Shown: positions 24,949-33,280, counted from the first letter of the stretch. The stretch is 64,000 bases of DNA from a virus (IMGVR_UViG_3300026538_000054:1-64000), one strand, 5' to 3'. Notes: generated from the letters alone by a model not told the origin. Numbers and translations: made by a program.

Positions 24949-26835
24949 TTGAGCGAACAACTTGACGACACGCCCGAACAACCGAACGAGGTCGAAGAGA
25001 CCAAGAAGAGGAAACAACGCAACAAAGGCAAGCACCCGGCCAGGATCTGGAGCGTCTTCTCCAGATACCTGGTCTCGGGGCGTGAGCACTTCGACAAGCA
25101 GGTGCTCCTGGCCCATCGGTTCAGGAACAAGCTCGTGGAGCTGGAGCTCCAGCGGCGCGCCGCCGCCAACGTCGTGATCGCGCAGGCCTCTTCCGAGCTG
25201 CAGCCTTTGATCGACGCCCTGGCCGCCGCTGAGCAGGTTCTCGAAGTCAGTCTTCAAGAGCTGAAGGCCGTGAGGGCCAAGCACAGGAGAAGGGCTGAAA
25301 GCGCGGCGCAACGAGATGCTGTCACCAACGCGAGGACGGCTAGGAACCAGGCCTCCAAGGCCCTCTCTAAAGCCAGGAAGGACGCCTTCGCTTCCGAGGC
25401 GGCGCAGGTCGGCCTCTGGCTTGCGGAGGAGCACCACTTCCAGGCCGTCCTGGCCGCCCGTCATGCTTTCATCAACGACGGCCTCTACTGGCCGACGGCC
25501 ACGGACGTCCAGGACCGTGCGCGCGCCATGCGAAAGGGTGCCCCTCCCGTCTTCAGGCGGTTCGGCGGCGCGGAGCAAGCGGGCCGCATCGCCGTCCAGA
25601 TCCAGAAGAGCACCGACAAGTCCCAGTCTGAGGGCGGCATCACCTTTGAGGAGGCCTTCTCCTGCTCCCACGGCTTCTTCCGGCTGGAGAAGAAGCCAGG
25701 GCGCGACCCTTTGCCAGAGATCGCCGACCAGCCCGACTACAAGTCCAAACGGCAACAGCTCCTGACCTACGCCCGCGCCTGGCTGCGCGTCGGCTCGGAG
25801 GGCAAGGGCGCCAGGGCCAAGCCCTGCTGGGTCGTCGCCGATGTGCTTCTCACCCGGCAGGCCCCCAAGACGGCGCGGATCGTCCAGGTCTACCTGGACC
25901 ACTCGGTGATCGGCGATCGAGAGCGCTGGCGACTCAGCTTGGTGCTCACCAACCAAGAGGGCTGGCCCAAGCCCAACCGGGCCTCGGGCTGCATGGTCGG
26001 TATTGACCTCGGCTGGCGACTGCTCGATACCGGTGAGCTGCGAGTCGCCTACGCCTGCGGCGCCGATGGACAGCACCACGAGCTGCGGCTGCCCGCCTCC
26101 CTGGTCAAGGTCTGGCGCCGGCCCGATCGCATCCAGCAGGAGAGGGACAACCTCTTCAACGACGTCAAGGCGAGGCTCCTTGAGTGGCTCAAAGGGAGGG
26201 AGGACCTTCCCGACTGGCTCAAGGAGCAAGCGGAGCATCTGCATCTCTGGAAGTCATCCACCAGGCTCTCGCGGCTGGTGGATCACTGGGCCGGTCGAGA
26301 TATCAACTGGTCGAGCCAGAGGCGCATCGCCGGGGACGAGGAGATCCTCGCGTCCTTGCGCGGCTGGGTGAAACGCAACCTCCACCTGCGCGACTACCAG
26401 TATCACGAGCGTGAGCAGTTGGCGGCCCATCGTCTTGATGTCTACAGGAAGTGGGCTGACGGTCTGGCCAGGCTCTACCAGACGGCCGTCCTCGAAGACG
26501 CCGACTGGCGAGACCTAGCGCGACTCCCATCGCCTGAAGACGACGCCGTCAACGAGACCGCGCGCTACAACCAACGCATGGCCTCGCCCGGTCTACTGGC
26601 CTCCGTGATCACGAACATGTTCGCGATCACGAGCAGGGTGGAGTGCGCGAACACCACCAGGGAGTGCTGGCGCTGCGGCCATACGGAGGCGTTCGACGCC
26701 GAGGCGCAGTTGATCAGGGTTTGTCCTGGCTGCGGTGATGCGTGCGACCAAGACGAGAGCGCTGCTCGCGTCCTGCTCGCGAGAGGGCAGGCCCTAAACC
26801 AGTCACAAGTCGCCGAAGCTGCGCCAAGTTCTTGA
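24949..26835 (+). CDS. Compact Cas12-family (type V) CRISPR effector, Cas12m-like
   Basis: 628 residues from TTG at 24949, with AAGGAG upstream. The split RuvC nuclease domain is readable: RuvC-I GIDLGWRL with D353, RuvC-II TAVLEDADW with E516, a zinc ribbon CWRC (573-576) and CPGC (592-595), and RuvC-III DQDESAARVLL with D602. The N-terminal 340 residues are basic and partly coiled-coil, consistent with guide-RNA and PAM recognition lobes. It is larger than TnpB and much smaller than Cas12a. The GxDLGWR plus ELRVAYA signature and the size recall Cas12m/V-U1; other small phage Cas12 types are possible. Characterised Cas12m proteins bind rather than cut DNA, although all three acidic residues seem present here. 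No cas1, cas2 or cas4 is nearby; the CRISPR array follows. Confidence 0.85.
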   Translation: MSEQLDDTPEQPNEVEETKKRKQRNKGKHPARIWSVFSRYLVSGREHFDKQVLLAHRFRNKLVELELQRRAAANVVIAQASSELQPLIDALAAAEQVLEVSLQELKAVRAKHRRRAESAAQRDAVTNARTARNQASKALSKARKDAFASEAAQVGLWLAEEHHFQAVLAARHAFINDGLYWPTATDVQDRARAMRKGAPPVFRRFGGAEQAGRIAVQIQKSTDKSQSEGGITFEEAFSCSHGFFRLEKKPGRDPLPEIADQPDYKSKRQQLLTYARAWLRVGSEGKGARAKPCWVVADVLLTRQAPKTARIVQVYLDHSVIGDRERWRLSLVLTNQEGWPKPNRASGCMVGIDLGWRLLDTGELRVAYACGADGQHHELRLPASLVKVWRRPDRIQQERDNLFNDVKARLLEWLKGREDLPDWLKEQAEHLHLWKSSTRLSRLVDHWAGRDINWSSQRRIAGDEEILASLRGWVKRNLHLRDYQYHEREQLAAHRLDVYRKWADGLARLYQTAVLEDADWRDLARLPSPEDDAVNETARYNQRMASPGLLASVITNMFAITSRVECANTTRECWRCGHTEAFDAEAQLIRVCPGCGDACDQDESAARVLLARGQALNQSQVAEAAPSS

Positions 26836-26840
26836 TAGGC

Positions 26841-26894
26841 TGGAACTTGCGTCGCTTTTGAGCCAGAAGTGGCGCTCGCGCGACGCAAGTTCCA
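26841..26894 (+). ncRNA. Long hairpin between cas12 and array, with anti-repeat-like segment
   Basis: TGGAACTTGCGTCGC (26841-26855) and GCGACGCAAGTTCCA (26880-26894) form a perfect 15-bp stem, six bases after the cas12 stop. The segment GTCGCTTTTGAGCC (26851-26864) resembles the reverse complement of the repeat end, GTCGCAGCTTTGAGCC. It could be the cas12 terminator, a leader structure, or part of a tracr-like RNA. Confidence 0.45.
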
Positions 26895-27015
26895 TACTAG
26901 TTAGTGTTTACGGCGGCTACCGTGTAGCAACTTGTCGTAACGGGTCGTCTGGTTGGTAACGCGCTCGCGTGGCTGGTTGTAACCTCTTGTCCTATCGCGT
27001 GCTACGCTACCGAGG

Positions 27016-28304
27016 GTGACAAAGCCCTGTGCAGCGGGCTCAAAGCTGCGACGGGTCGTGAGCCGTCTGCTCGAGACGGTCGGCGATCTGGTGACAAAGC
27101 CCTGTGCAGCGGGCTCAAAGCTGCGACTCGCTCATGGTTGCGTTCCTTTCGGTGGACCCGGTGGTGACAAAGCCCTGTGCAGCGGGCTCAAAGCTGCGAC
27201 TACAAGACCTGGATGACGATCTTCCCCAACGTCCCGCAGTGACAAAGCCCTGTGCAGCGGGCTCAAAGCTGCGACGTTGTCCGGCGGCTTCGGCTCGACC
27301 TGGATGATCTCGTGACAAAGCCCTGTGCAGCGGGCTCAATGCTGCGACGTACTATGTACCGGAAAAGGCTCTCGAGGAGGCCGTGTGACAAAGCCCTGTG
27401 CAGCGGGCTCAAAGCTGCGACGGCGGCTGTCTTCGAGTTCGCCTCCGGGAGGAGATGGTGACAAAGCCCTGTGCAGCGGGCTCAAAGCTGCGACTAATGC
27501 TCCTTTAACAGGCGGAACGCTTCTTCCGCCGTGACAAAGCCCTGTGCAGCGGGCTCAAAGCTGCGACAAACCGTGCCGAAAGGTATCCTCATGTCCGATT
27601 CGTGACAAAGCCCTGTGCAGCGGGCTCAAAGCTGCGACGTGCTGCTCGGGCTGCTCGGGCTGCTTGGGCTGCTTGGGGTGACAAAGCCCTGTGCAGCGGG
27701 CTCAAAGCTGCGACCGGCAAGCTGGACGTTCAGCGAGCGGCCGACGTGATGTGACAAAGCCCTGTGCAGCGGGCTCAAAGCTGCGACTAGCTGGCTGCCT
27801 TGCACGACTGCGCAAATGCCCGGAAGTGACAAAGCCCTGTGCAGCGGGCTCAAAGCTGCGACTGGGTGCGCGTTGACCAGGACAACCGCGAGCTGATCGG
27901 TGACAAAGCCCTGTGCAGCGGGCTCAAAGCTGCGACTCCAGCAACTGGGGCCCAGGCCGACCCTCGGGCACATCGTGACAAAGCCCTGTGCAGCGGGCTC
28001 AAAGCTGCGACGACCGGCGTTCCTCAAGTCGCAACACGGCCTTGCCAGGTGACAAAGCCCTGTGCAGCGGGCTCAAAGCTGCGACGCACATGTGTTCTTT
28101 TGTCCCCTGCTTCGCCACCGTGTAACAAAGCCCTGTGCAGCGGGCTCAAAGCTGCGACGGTTGCTGCCGACCGCTTGGTCGCGGAGGAGGTTCGCGTGCC
28201 AAAGCCCTCCCCAGTGGGCTAAAAGCTGCGACCGCCACTCCGTCACTTGAATGCTGTCGGTCTTTTTGTGCCAAAGCCCTACGCAGCGGGCTACAAGCTG
28301 CAAC
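27016..28304 (+). CRISPR. CRISPR array, 18 repeats, 17 spacers
   Basis: The repeat is 37 bases: GTGACAAAGCCCTGTGCAGC followed by GGGCTCAAAGCTGCGAC. Repeats start at 27016, 27091, 27164, 27239, 27312, 27385, 27458, 27531, 27602, 27678, 27751, 27826, 27900, 27975, 28049, 28122, 28196 and 28268. Fourteen are identical. 27312 has CAATGCTG instead of CAAAGCTG, 28122 starts GTAAC, and the last two are strongly degenerate, which marks the right end as the trailer. Spacers are 34-39 bases. Spacer 1 (27053-27090) matches this same window exactly at 37632-37669. Spacer 9 (27639-27677) is low-complexity. I found no other internal match by eye. The repeat can form an AGCCC/GGGCT stem. The 121 bases between the hairpin and the first repeat are the leader. 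Confidence 0.97.
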
Positions 28305-28335
28305 GACGTGAATCGCTCCCAAACAGGAGTCAGCG

Positions 28336-29052
28336 ATGCCCTTTAAGTCCGAGGCGCAGCGTGGCTGGATGTTTTCAAACCATCCTTCCATGGCCAGGCG
28401 CTGGCAGAAAGAGACGACCTCGGGCAAGAAACTGCCTCGCTACGTCAAGGATAAAGACAGCAAGAAGAGCGCCATGGAGTTGCTGTTCGGCGTGAAGTCG
28501 GCCGAGGACGACGACTCCGAGTCAGGCCCGCCGCCCAACCTGCGAGACGCCGTCGGCTCCGTTACCACGTGCGGCACGTGCAAGCACTTCGACCCCGCTC
28601 AGGCGGCCTGCAGGAAGTACGGTTACCCGGTTGGCGCCGCCATGACCTGTGACGCCTGGGAAGGAAAAGCAAGCCCGTCGATCTCTTTGGGCATGGCCGG
28701 GCCGGCAGCGCCTACTCCCGCGTCCACGCTCGGGATGACATCTCAGGAAGAGACCAAGTCCGCCGCTGACGCAGGCCCCGTCAAGCCCATTCGGCCCGTT
28801 GGCTTCAACAGCGCTTATGGCCCCACGTCTCTCTTCCGTTCTTCCGTAGGGGCCGCTTCTCCTGCGCAAAGAGCAGGCGGTCTTCCTGCTCTACTTGGCC
28901 ACCTGGCGCGCGGCCCGATCGGTCCCTCGTTACCTGCTAATCTGCAACAGGAGCAGAGGCCGGAAGAAGGCCCCGTCACCACGACGAGTGGTGCGCCCCT
29001 GCCTCAGCCGAAACAGCCCGGTCCTTTCCCTTTGCAGGCCCTGCGCGGCTGA
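28336..29052 (+). CDS. Phage structural-type protein with cysteine motif
   Basis: 238 residues. Begins MPFKSEAQRGWMFSNHP, a start common in phage proteins near the portal and prohead genes. A cysteine motif CGTCKHF, CRKYGYPV and MTCDAWEG (residues about 77-109) resembles small iron- or zinc-binding phage modules. The rest is Pro/Ala/Gly-rich and disordered. It starts 31 bases after the last degenerate CRISPR repeat, so that repeat lies in its upstream region. Confidence 0.6.
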   Translation: MPFKSEAQRGWMFSNHPSMARRWQKETTSGKKLPRYVKDKDSKKSAMELLFGVKSAEDDDSESGPPPNLRDAVGSVTTCGTCKHFDPAQAACRKYGYPVGAAMTCDAWEGKASPSISLGMAGPAAPTPASTLGMTSQEETKSAADAGPVKPIRPVGFNSAYGPTSLFRSSVGAASPAQRAGGLPALLGHLARGPIGPSLPANLQQEQRPEEGPVTTTSGAPLPQPKQPGPFPLQALRG

Positions 29053-29077
29053 GGCGCTCGAACAAAAAGGCTATTTC

Positions 29078-30331
29078 ATGAAGACCGAGATCACCGTTGA
29101 CGCCGACCTGGAGCTGGTGCGCGGCGCGTTTCCGGGCGGTGCCTACGCACAGGCTCGTCAGGCCATCCTGGACAAGCGATGCTGCAAGGTCGTGATCAAG
29201 AAGTTGGGCGAAGGCGTCTGGGAGGCGACCTTCCAGGGCACGGGCGTGGACGGCGAAGAAGATCTGGTTGTCTGGCTGGACAGGCTGCCGGAGAAGGTGC
29301 TTGCTCTCTTCGCGGAGCCCGTGCAGATTGACTACCGGGATGAATTGAAGAAGATGGTCGAGGAAGCGAAGTGCCAGGCGGAGGCTGAGGCTCGGTTGAT
29401 GGAGGCGATGGCGACCGGCGCGTTTCCGCCTTACCCGGTCATCATGCCGCTCCTGCCGGCGAGCTACCGGGAGGAAGTGAAGAAGATCCTCGCAGAGCAA
29501 AAGCGGGACCCGGCGGCCTGGACGAAGGTATTGCCTACCGACATCGAGATGAGACCTGGCAGGTCGACGGAACTGCTCCAGCTCGCCGAAACTGCCGAAA
29601 CTTATGCCCAACACCTTCTCGGTATGGGTGGCGACCAGCGAAGCATCGAGCTGCGAAAGCTCCAGCAGTCGGACTCGGTCCTCTATTCCTACGTGGTCGA
29701 GCGACTGGATACCTGGCGACGGGCCGCCACCGGGCTGCAAAACGTGCCAGGTGCCGACCCCAAGGACGAGACGCTTCAGTCGGTCCGCGTGGACGAAAGC
29801 GCCAACTACCTGCTGCCGGGAGAGCGCGCGTTTCTTGTCCCACGGTCGGTTGTTGCGCAGTTTCTGAACTGCCCGTGCGACCGTTGCCGCAGGTTTCTCT
29901 CGTGTCTCGCCGATGTTGCCGCTGTCGCCATCAAGGAAGACTATTGTCGCGTCAGTATCCGGTGTATCGGCGTCAAGTCGACTAACTGGATCGGGGCCAC
30001 CTCGAGCTTCGGCGAGGCGATGTTCGAGCTTCGCGACATGCCTCCCGCTATCCGGGCCCTCTGGGACAGGCCCGTTACCGTGTCCGCGGCCGACGGTTAC
30101 TATCGGCTCTTTGAGGGCGAAGTTGTCCCTGGCAAGGGAGCGTTCGTCCATGCCGCCTGGCTGAGCGCCATCCTCGCCGTGAGTCCGCCCGAGCTTGTGC
30201 TCGGCCGCCCCTTCCGTCCCATCGTCTGCGACGGCCCTGGTCAGTGGTACTACCTCAGTGACGACGGCAGCAAGCACCCCTTTTCGCTGGCGGCAGCGTT
30301 CAAGGCCAGGGCCATTTTCGTCAAGACTTGA
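29078..30331 (+). CDS. Protein carrying the portal C-terminal module
   Basis: 417 residues from ATG at 29078. Residues about 155-215 (YREEVKKILAEQK, HLLGMGGDQRSIELRKLQ, YSYVVERLDTWRRAA) are clearly related to the C-terminal end of the portal at 19735. The C-terminal 170 residues form a separate unrecognised domain with CPCDRCRRF. Probably a virion protein that interacts with the same partner as the portal tail. Confidence 0.6.
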   Translation: MKTEITVDADLELVRGAFPGGAYAQARQAILDKRCCKVVIKKLGEGVWEATFQGTGVDGEEDLVVWLDRLPEKVLALFAEPVQIDYRDELKKMVEEAKCQAEAEARLMEAMATGAFPPYPVIMPLLPASYREEVKKILAEQKRDPAAWTKVLPTDIEMRPGRSTELLQLAETAETYAQHLLGMGGDQRSIELRKLQQSDSVLYSYVVERLDTWRRAATGLQNVPGADPKDETLQSVRVDESANYLLPGERAFLVPRSVVAQFLNCPCDRCRRFLSCLADVAAVAIKEDYCRVSIRCIGVKSTNWIGATSSFGEAMFELRDMPPAIRALWDRPVTVSAADGYYRLFEGEVVPGKGAFVHAAWLSAILAVSPPELVLGRPFRPIVCDGPGQWYYLSDDGSKHPFSLAAAFKARAIFVKT

Positions 30332-30349
30332 CCGTGGAGGACTGCCACC

Positions 30350-31483
30350 ATGCCGCTCGGCCTTCTTGCCATCGGCCTGACCAAGCGGGCCGGGCCTGTG
30401 CGCGCCTTCCTCGGCGGCCTCAATCCATGGAGCTCCAGGCCCGTCGCGCCGCCCGTGCCGACGGGCCTCCCCTACCCGCGCCCGCCGGTAGCCGCCCCCT
30501 TGGTCGCCTCCCCTCCAGGCGGCGCCGGCTCGCCTCTCTCGCCCAGGGTCGCTCCCGGCGTGGCCGAACTGGAGAACCGCCTGGCCGTCATCAGGCGTTA
30601 CCAGGCCCTGCGTGATACAGCGAGGTCGCGAGCCGGTTCGCCGGCCGCCGAGGCTGCGGCGCAGGAGATCGCTGCTCTGCGCGGCTCGCACTCCTGGCTA
30701 CCTACCACCATGGGCCACATTGACGCCGGCCGGCTGGACCCTGCCAGGATGCAAGCGACGGCCGCCAGACATCGTCTGGCCCTGAACCGACTCAACTACG
30801 GGTCCACGCCCCTGAGTGACTTGAGTCACGCCGACACGCCCGGCATCCTGCGGTCGTCTTTGCCTCTCGACGCTCAAGGGCGCTTCCTCTACGAAGGGGC
30901 CCCGGCTATGCTGAACACCGCTAGGGGTGTGCCTAGCCACGTCTCTACGGTTGGCGACTATCGCGCTTTTCTCAAGCAAGTAGAGGCCGGTAACGACGCG
31001 GCCCGAGGGCGAAGCAGTCGCGCCCACGCCAGTGCGCAGCAGGAGCTGAATAACTGGCGGGCGCGCGGGCAGGCTGTTCCAGGGGCGGTGTTGGCCGCCG
31101 GCGCCCCTGTCGGGCTGGGCGCTGCTGCTCTGCTCTCAGGCCGTGGCGCGGCACCTCCCGAAGGCCAGGTCGCGACAGGAGCGAGCGCTGGCGCTGGGCC
31201 GACGACCACCACTGGCGGCGGAGGAGGCGACAGCGGACAGGCCGCGCCGGACGTAGGCGAGGGCGGTGGCGACTGGGGCGGCTCAGCGACGGCCCCTGGA
31301 GCCAAACAGCCTGATAAGCCTTTCCTTCCTCCCAACCTGACCGACCCCTCCAAGTGGCCCTCTTGGGTCGCCCCGGCCGGCGCCGGCCTCCTGGGCACTG
31401 GCGCTCTGGGCCTGGCCGGCTACGGGCTTTACCGTGGACTTCGCAAGCCAAAGAAGGCCCCGGAAGAGGACGAAGACCAGTAG
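30350..31483 (+). CDS. Virion-like protein with C-terminal membrane segment
   Basis: 377 residues, ATG at 30350. Pro-rich N-terminus, helical middle, then Gly-rich linkers. It ends with one hydrophobic helix (PAGAGLLGTGALGLAGYGLY) and a basic, then acidic tail. The same architecture (Pro-rich, Gly-zipper helix, charged tail) recurs at 31518, 50731, 54807 and 61394. Likely an internal virion or DNA-ejection protein; inference. Confidence 0.55.
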   Translation: MPLGLLAIGLTKRAGPVRAFLGGLNPWSSRPVAPPVPTGLPYPRPPVAAPLVASPPGGAGSPLSPRVAPGVAELENRLAVIRRYQALRDTARSRAGSPAAEAAAQEIAALRGSHSWLPTTMGHIDAGRLDPARMQATAARHRLALNRLNYGSTPLSDLSHADTPGILRSSLPLDAQGRFLYEGAPAMLNTARGVPSHVSTVGDYRAFLKQVEAGNDAARGRSSRAHASAQQELNNWRARGQAVPGAVLAAGAPVGLGAAALLSGRGAAPPEGQVATGASAGAGPTTTTGGGGGDSGQAAPDVGEGGGDWGGSATAPGAKQPDKPFLPPNLTDPSKWPSWVAPAGAGLLGTGALGLAGYGLYRGLRKPKKAPEEDEDQ

Positions 31484-31517
31484 GATGGGCGGGCCGCCCC
31501 TGCAATCGGAGCCTTTC

Positions 31518-32237
31518 ATGACCCTGGACATCATCCACCGAATTGCCGATCGGGCCGCGTACGGCCCGATGCGCCTCTGCGACGTCGTCGGCGAGCTGGC
31601 TGTCAAGAGCGCCGCCGCTGGTGCCGGAGCGCGTGTCAACAAGCCCGATCTGACTACGCCTGCCACTAACAACGGTAGGCCTGGCTCCATGTTTGGTCGG
31701 TTCGGGCCGACCTCGGATGCGGCCTTCGTCTCTGTCGACCCGCATGTCAGCTCGTATGTCACTCCAGCCCCTCCCGGTGCCGCTTCTCACCCCGAGGTGC
31801 GCGTTAGTCCGCCCGTGAACGAGATGGGCGTGCCCCACCCGACGCCACCTCCCCAGCCTGGCGGCCCGCTGCAGACGTTGCTCTCCAATCCGCTCTACAC
31901 GGGCGCGGGCGGGGCCGCTCTCGGCGCTGGAGCGGGTGCCCTGGGCGGCGGTATGCGAGGTGCTCTGCGTGGTGCGGCCACGGGCGCCGGCGCCGGGCTG
32001 GGCCTGCACTACGGCGGTGACCTGGGCGAGCGTTACATCGGCGGCCCTCATGGCCGATACCTCGGTATGGGCGCGGGAGCGCTGGGTGGCGGTCTGGCTG
32101 GCCGCATGGCCTCTGGCCTTCTGCCAGGCGGCGATGACGACGAGGAAGACGACCCGCGAGCCAGGCGGCTCAGGAAGCGGTCCTTCGTGGAGGACCTGGC
32201 TGACAGGGCGGCCGCTGCCTCGGCTGGCGTGAAGTGA
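31518..32237 (+). CDS. Gly-zipper membrane-active virion-like protein
   Basis: 239 residues from ATG at 31518. After a Pro-rich region, residues 130-205 are Gly/Ala-rich with repeated GAGAGALGGG and ALRGAATGAGAGLG patterns, as in Gly-zipper transmembrane proteins. A DDDEEDD cluster and a basic helix follow. The protein encoded at 61394 has a closely similar segment (ALRGIATGGGAALG). Confidence 0.55.
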   Translation: MTLDIIHRIADRAAYGPMRLCDVVGELAVKSAAAGAGARVNKPDLTTPATNNGRPGSMFGRFGPTSDAAFVSVDPHVSSYVTPAPPGAASHPEVRVSPPVNEMGVPHPTPPPQPGGPLQTLLSNPLYTGAGGAALGAGAGALGGGMRGALRGAATGAGAGLGLHYGGDLGERYIGGPHGRYLGMGAGALGGGLAGRMASGLLPGGDDDEEDDPRARRLRKRSFVEDLADRAAAASAGVK

Positions 32238-32249
32238 GGATTGGAATTC

Positions 32250-32261
32250 TTTTCCGGAAAA
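32250..32261. promoter_or_regulatory. TTTTCCGGAAAA palindrome
   Basis: A 12-bp perfect palindrome in the 30-base gap before the deaminase ATG at 32268. An open frame from TTG at 32241 runs through it, but the ATG is the better start, leaving the palindrome in the untranslated region. Confidence 0.6.
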
Positions 32262-32267
32262 CGCTAT

Positions 32268-32750
32268 ATGGCCCGTGGTGCTGCTTGGTGGGACCGGTTC
32301 TTCCTGGGCATGGCGCAGTACGTCTCGACGGCGTCTAAAGACCCCAGCACGAAGGCTGGCGCCGTGGTTGTGGATGACAAACGCAGGGTCGTAAGTGTCG
32401 GCTACAACGGCTTCGCACGCGGCGTGGTTGACGACCCTGCACGCTACACTAATCGCGAGCTCAAGTACAAAATGATCCTGCACGCTGAGCGCAACGCGCT
32501 ACTGTTTGCCGGCCGATCGCTTGAGAACTGCGTCCTCTACACCTGGCCGTTCATGACCTGCTCCGTCTGCGCGGCGATGGTCATCCAGACCGGTATCGTT
32601 CGGTGTGTCGCCCCTCCCATACCTGACCATCTGCAAGCTCGCTGGGGCGAGGACATGGCCCTGGCCGCGACCATGCTCCGCGAGGCCGGCGTCAGTCTGG
32701 TCGTTTATGAGGGGGAGATCAACGAGCGCAAGGACTGTTGCAGCACGTAG
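32268..32750 (+). CDS. dCMP/cytidine deaminase-like enzyme
   Basis: 160 residues. Typical deaminase order: KDPSTKAGAVVVDD, VSVGYNGFARG, the zinc ligand and catalytic Glu in LHAERNAL, and the second zinc site FMTCSVCAAMVIQTG, where the usual Pro-Cys is Thr-Cys. It probably makes dUMP from dCMP for phage thymidylate supply. The 3' end overlaps a CRISPR-like repeat at 32742. Confidence 0.8.
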   Translation: MARGAAWWDRFFLGMAQYVSTASKDPSTKAGAVVVDDKRRVVSVGYNGFARGVVDDPARYTNRELKYKMILHAERNALLFAGRSLENCVLYTWPFMTCSVCAAMVIQTGIVRCVAPPIPDHLQARWGEDMALAATMLREAGVSLVVYEGEINERKDCCST

Positions 32751-32778
32751 CCCTCTGCAGCGGGCTGAAAGCTGCGAC
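32742..32778 (+). repeat. Solitary CRISPR-repeat-like element
   Basis: TAGCCCTCTGCAGCGGGCT followed by GAAAGCTGCGAC; the 5' third is diverged. It overlaps the last nine bases of the deaminase gene, including its stop. Confidence 0.8.
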
Positions 32779-32801
32779 GTCGAGGTGATGACGCCAGGAC
32801 A

Positions 32802-33167
32802 TCACCTCCTTGGTGCTGGCGTGAGGCTGATCCGCGGCGTGCCGTAGTCGCCCTCGGCCGTCCCTCTTAGTCTGCCGTTCAGGCGGACGGACCACTTGTG
32901 CTCCCAGCCATTCTCGCCGAGCTTGCTCGTCACTTTTAGGACGCCGTCCTTGAGCGACCAGCGGCCCGTATACCACGCTCCGTCGATCTCTCTGCTGCAC
33001 TCATACTTGCCGTCTGCGTGGAAGGTCACCTGGTAGTCCTGTGTGCCCCAGATGAGTACGTACTCGCCCTGCAGCCTAATAGGCTTCGTCGCGGGCACCG
33101 GTGCGCTCCATCCAGGGAACAAAGTCGAACCCGTCACGACTGTTGCCAACAAGATTGCGTTTCGCAT
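32802..33167 (-). CDS. Small exported protein
   Basis: 121 residues on the minus strand. N-terminal signal peptide (MRNAILLATVVTGSTLFPGWS, likely cleavage after SAPVPA), then a beta-rich domain (YQVTFHADGKYECSR, GRWSLKDGVLKVTS) like lipocalin-type or META-like exported proteins of planctomycetes. It stands alone against a + strand region and is bracketed by CRISPR-like repeats at 32742 and 33198, which gives it the look of an inserted cargo gene (moron). Confidence 0.6.
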   Translation of the reverse strand: MRNAILLATVVTGSTLFPGWSAPVPATKPIRLQGEYVLIWGTQDYQVTFHADGKYECSREIDGAWYTGRWSLKDGVLKVTSKLGENGWEHKWSVRLNGRLRGTAEGDYGTPRISLTPAPRR

Positions 33168-33197
33168 GGCTTCGCATTGCTCTGACAGGGAAGTGGT

Positions 33198-33234
33198 GTC
33201 GTAGCTTTTAGCCCGCTACGGAGGGCTTCGGCAC
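33198..33234 (-). repeat. Solitary CRISPR-repeat-like element, minus strand
   Basis: On the minus strand: GAAGCCCTCCGTAGCGGGCT then AAAAGCTACGAC. It lies 31 bases upstream of the leftward exported-protein gene and in its sense. Confidence 0.85.
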
Positions 33235-33280
33235 TCTCGGTATCGTAGCATGCCCGGTAGCCCTTTTTCCGGAGACCTTT

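Noticed and set aside
27016-28250. Several open frames of 60-130 codons across the CRISPR array on both strands
   Set aside because: They only translate the repeat (KPCAAGSKLR or SFEPAAQGFVT) and arise because the repeat has no stops in these frames.
27091-28267. Self-targeting by spacers 2-17
   Set aside because: I compared them by eye with the window on both strands, partly through their translations, and found no convincing match. Only spacer 1 matches; an exact search is still the decisive test.
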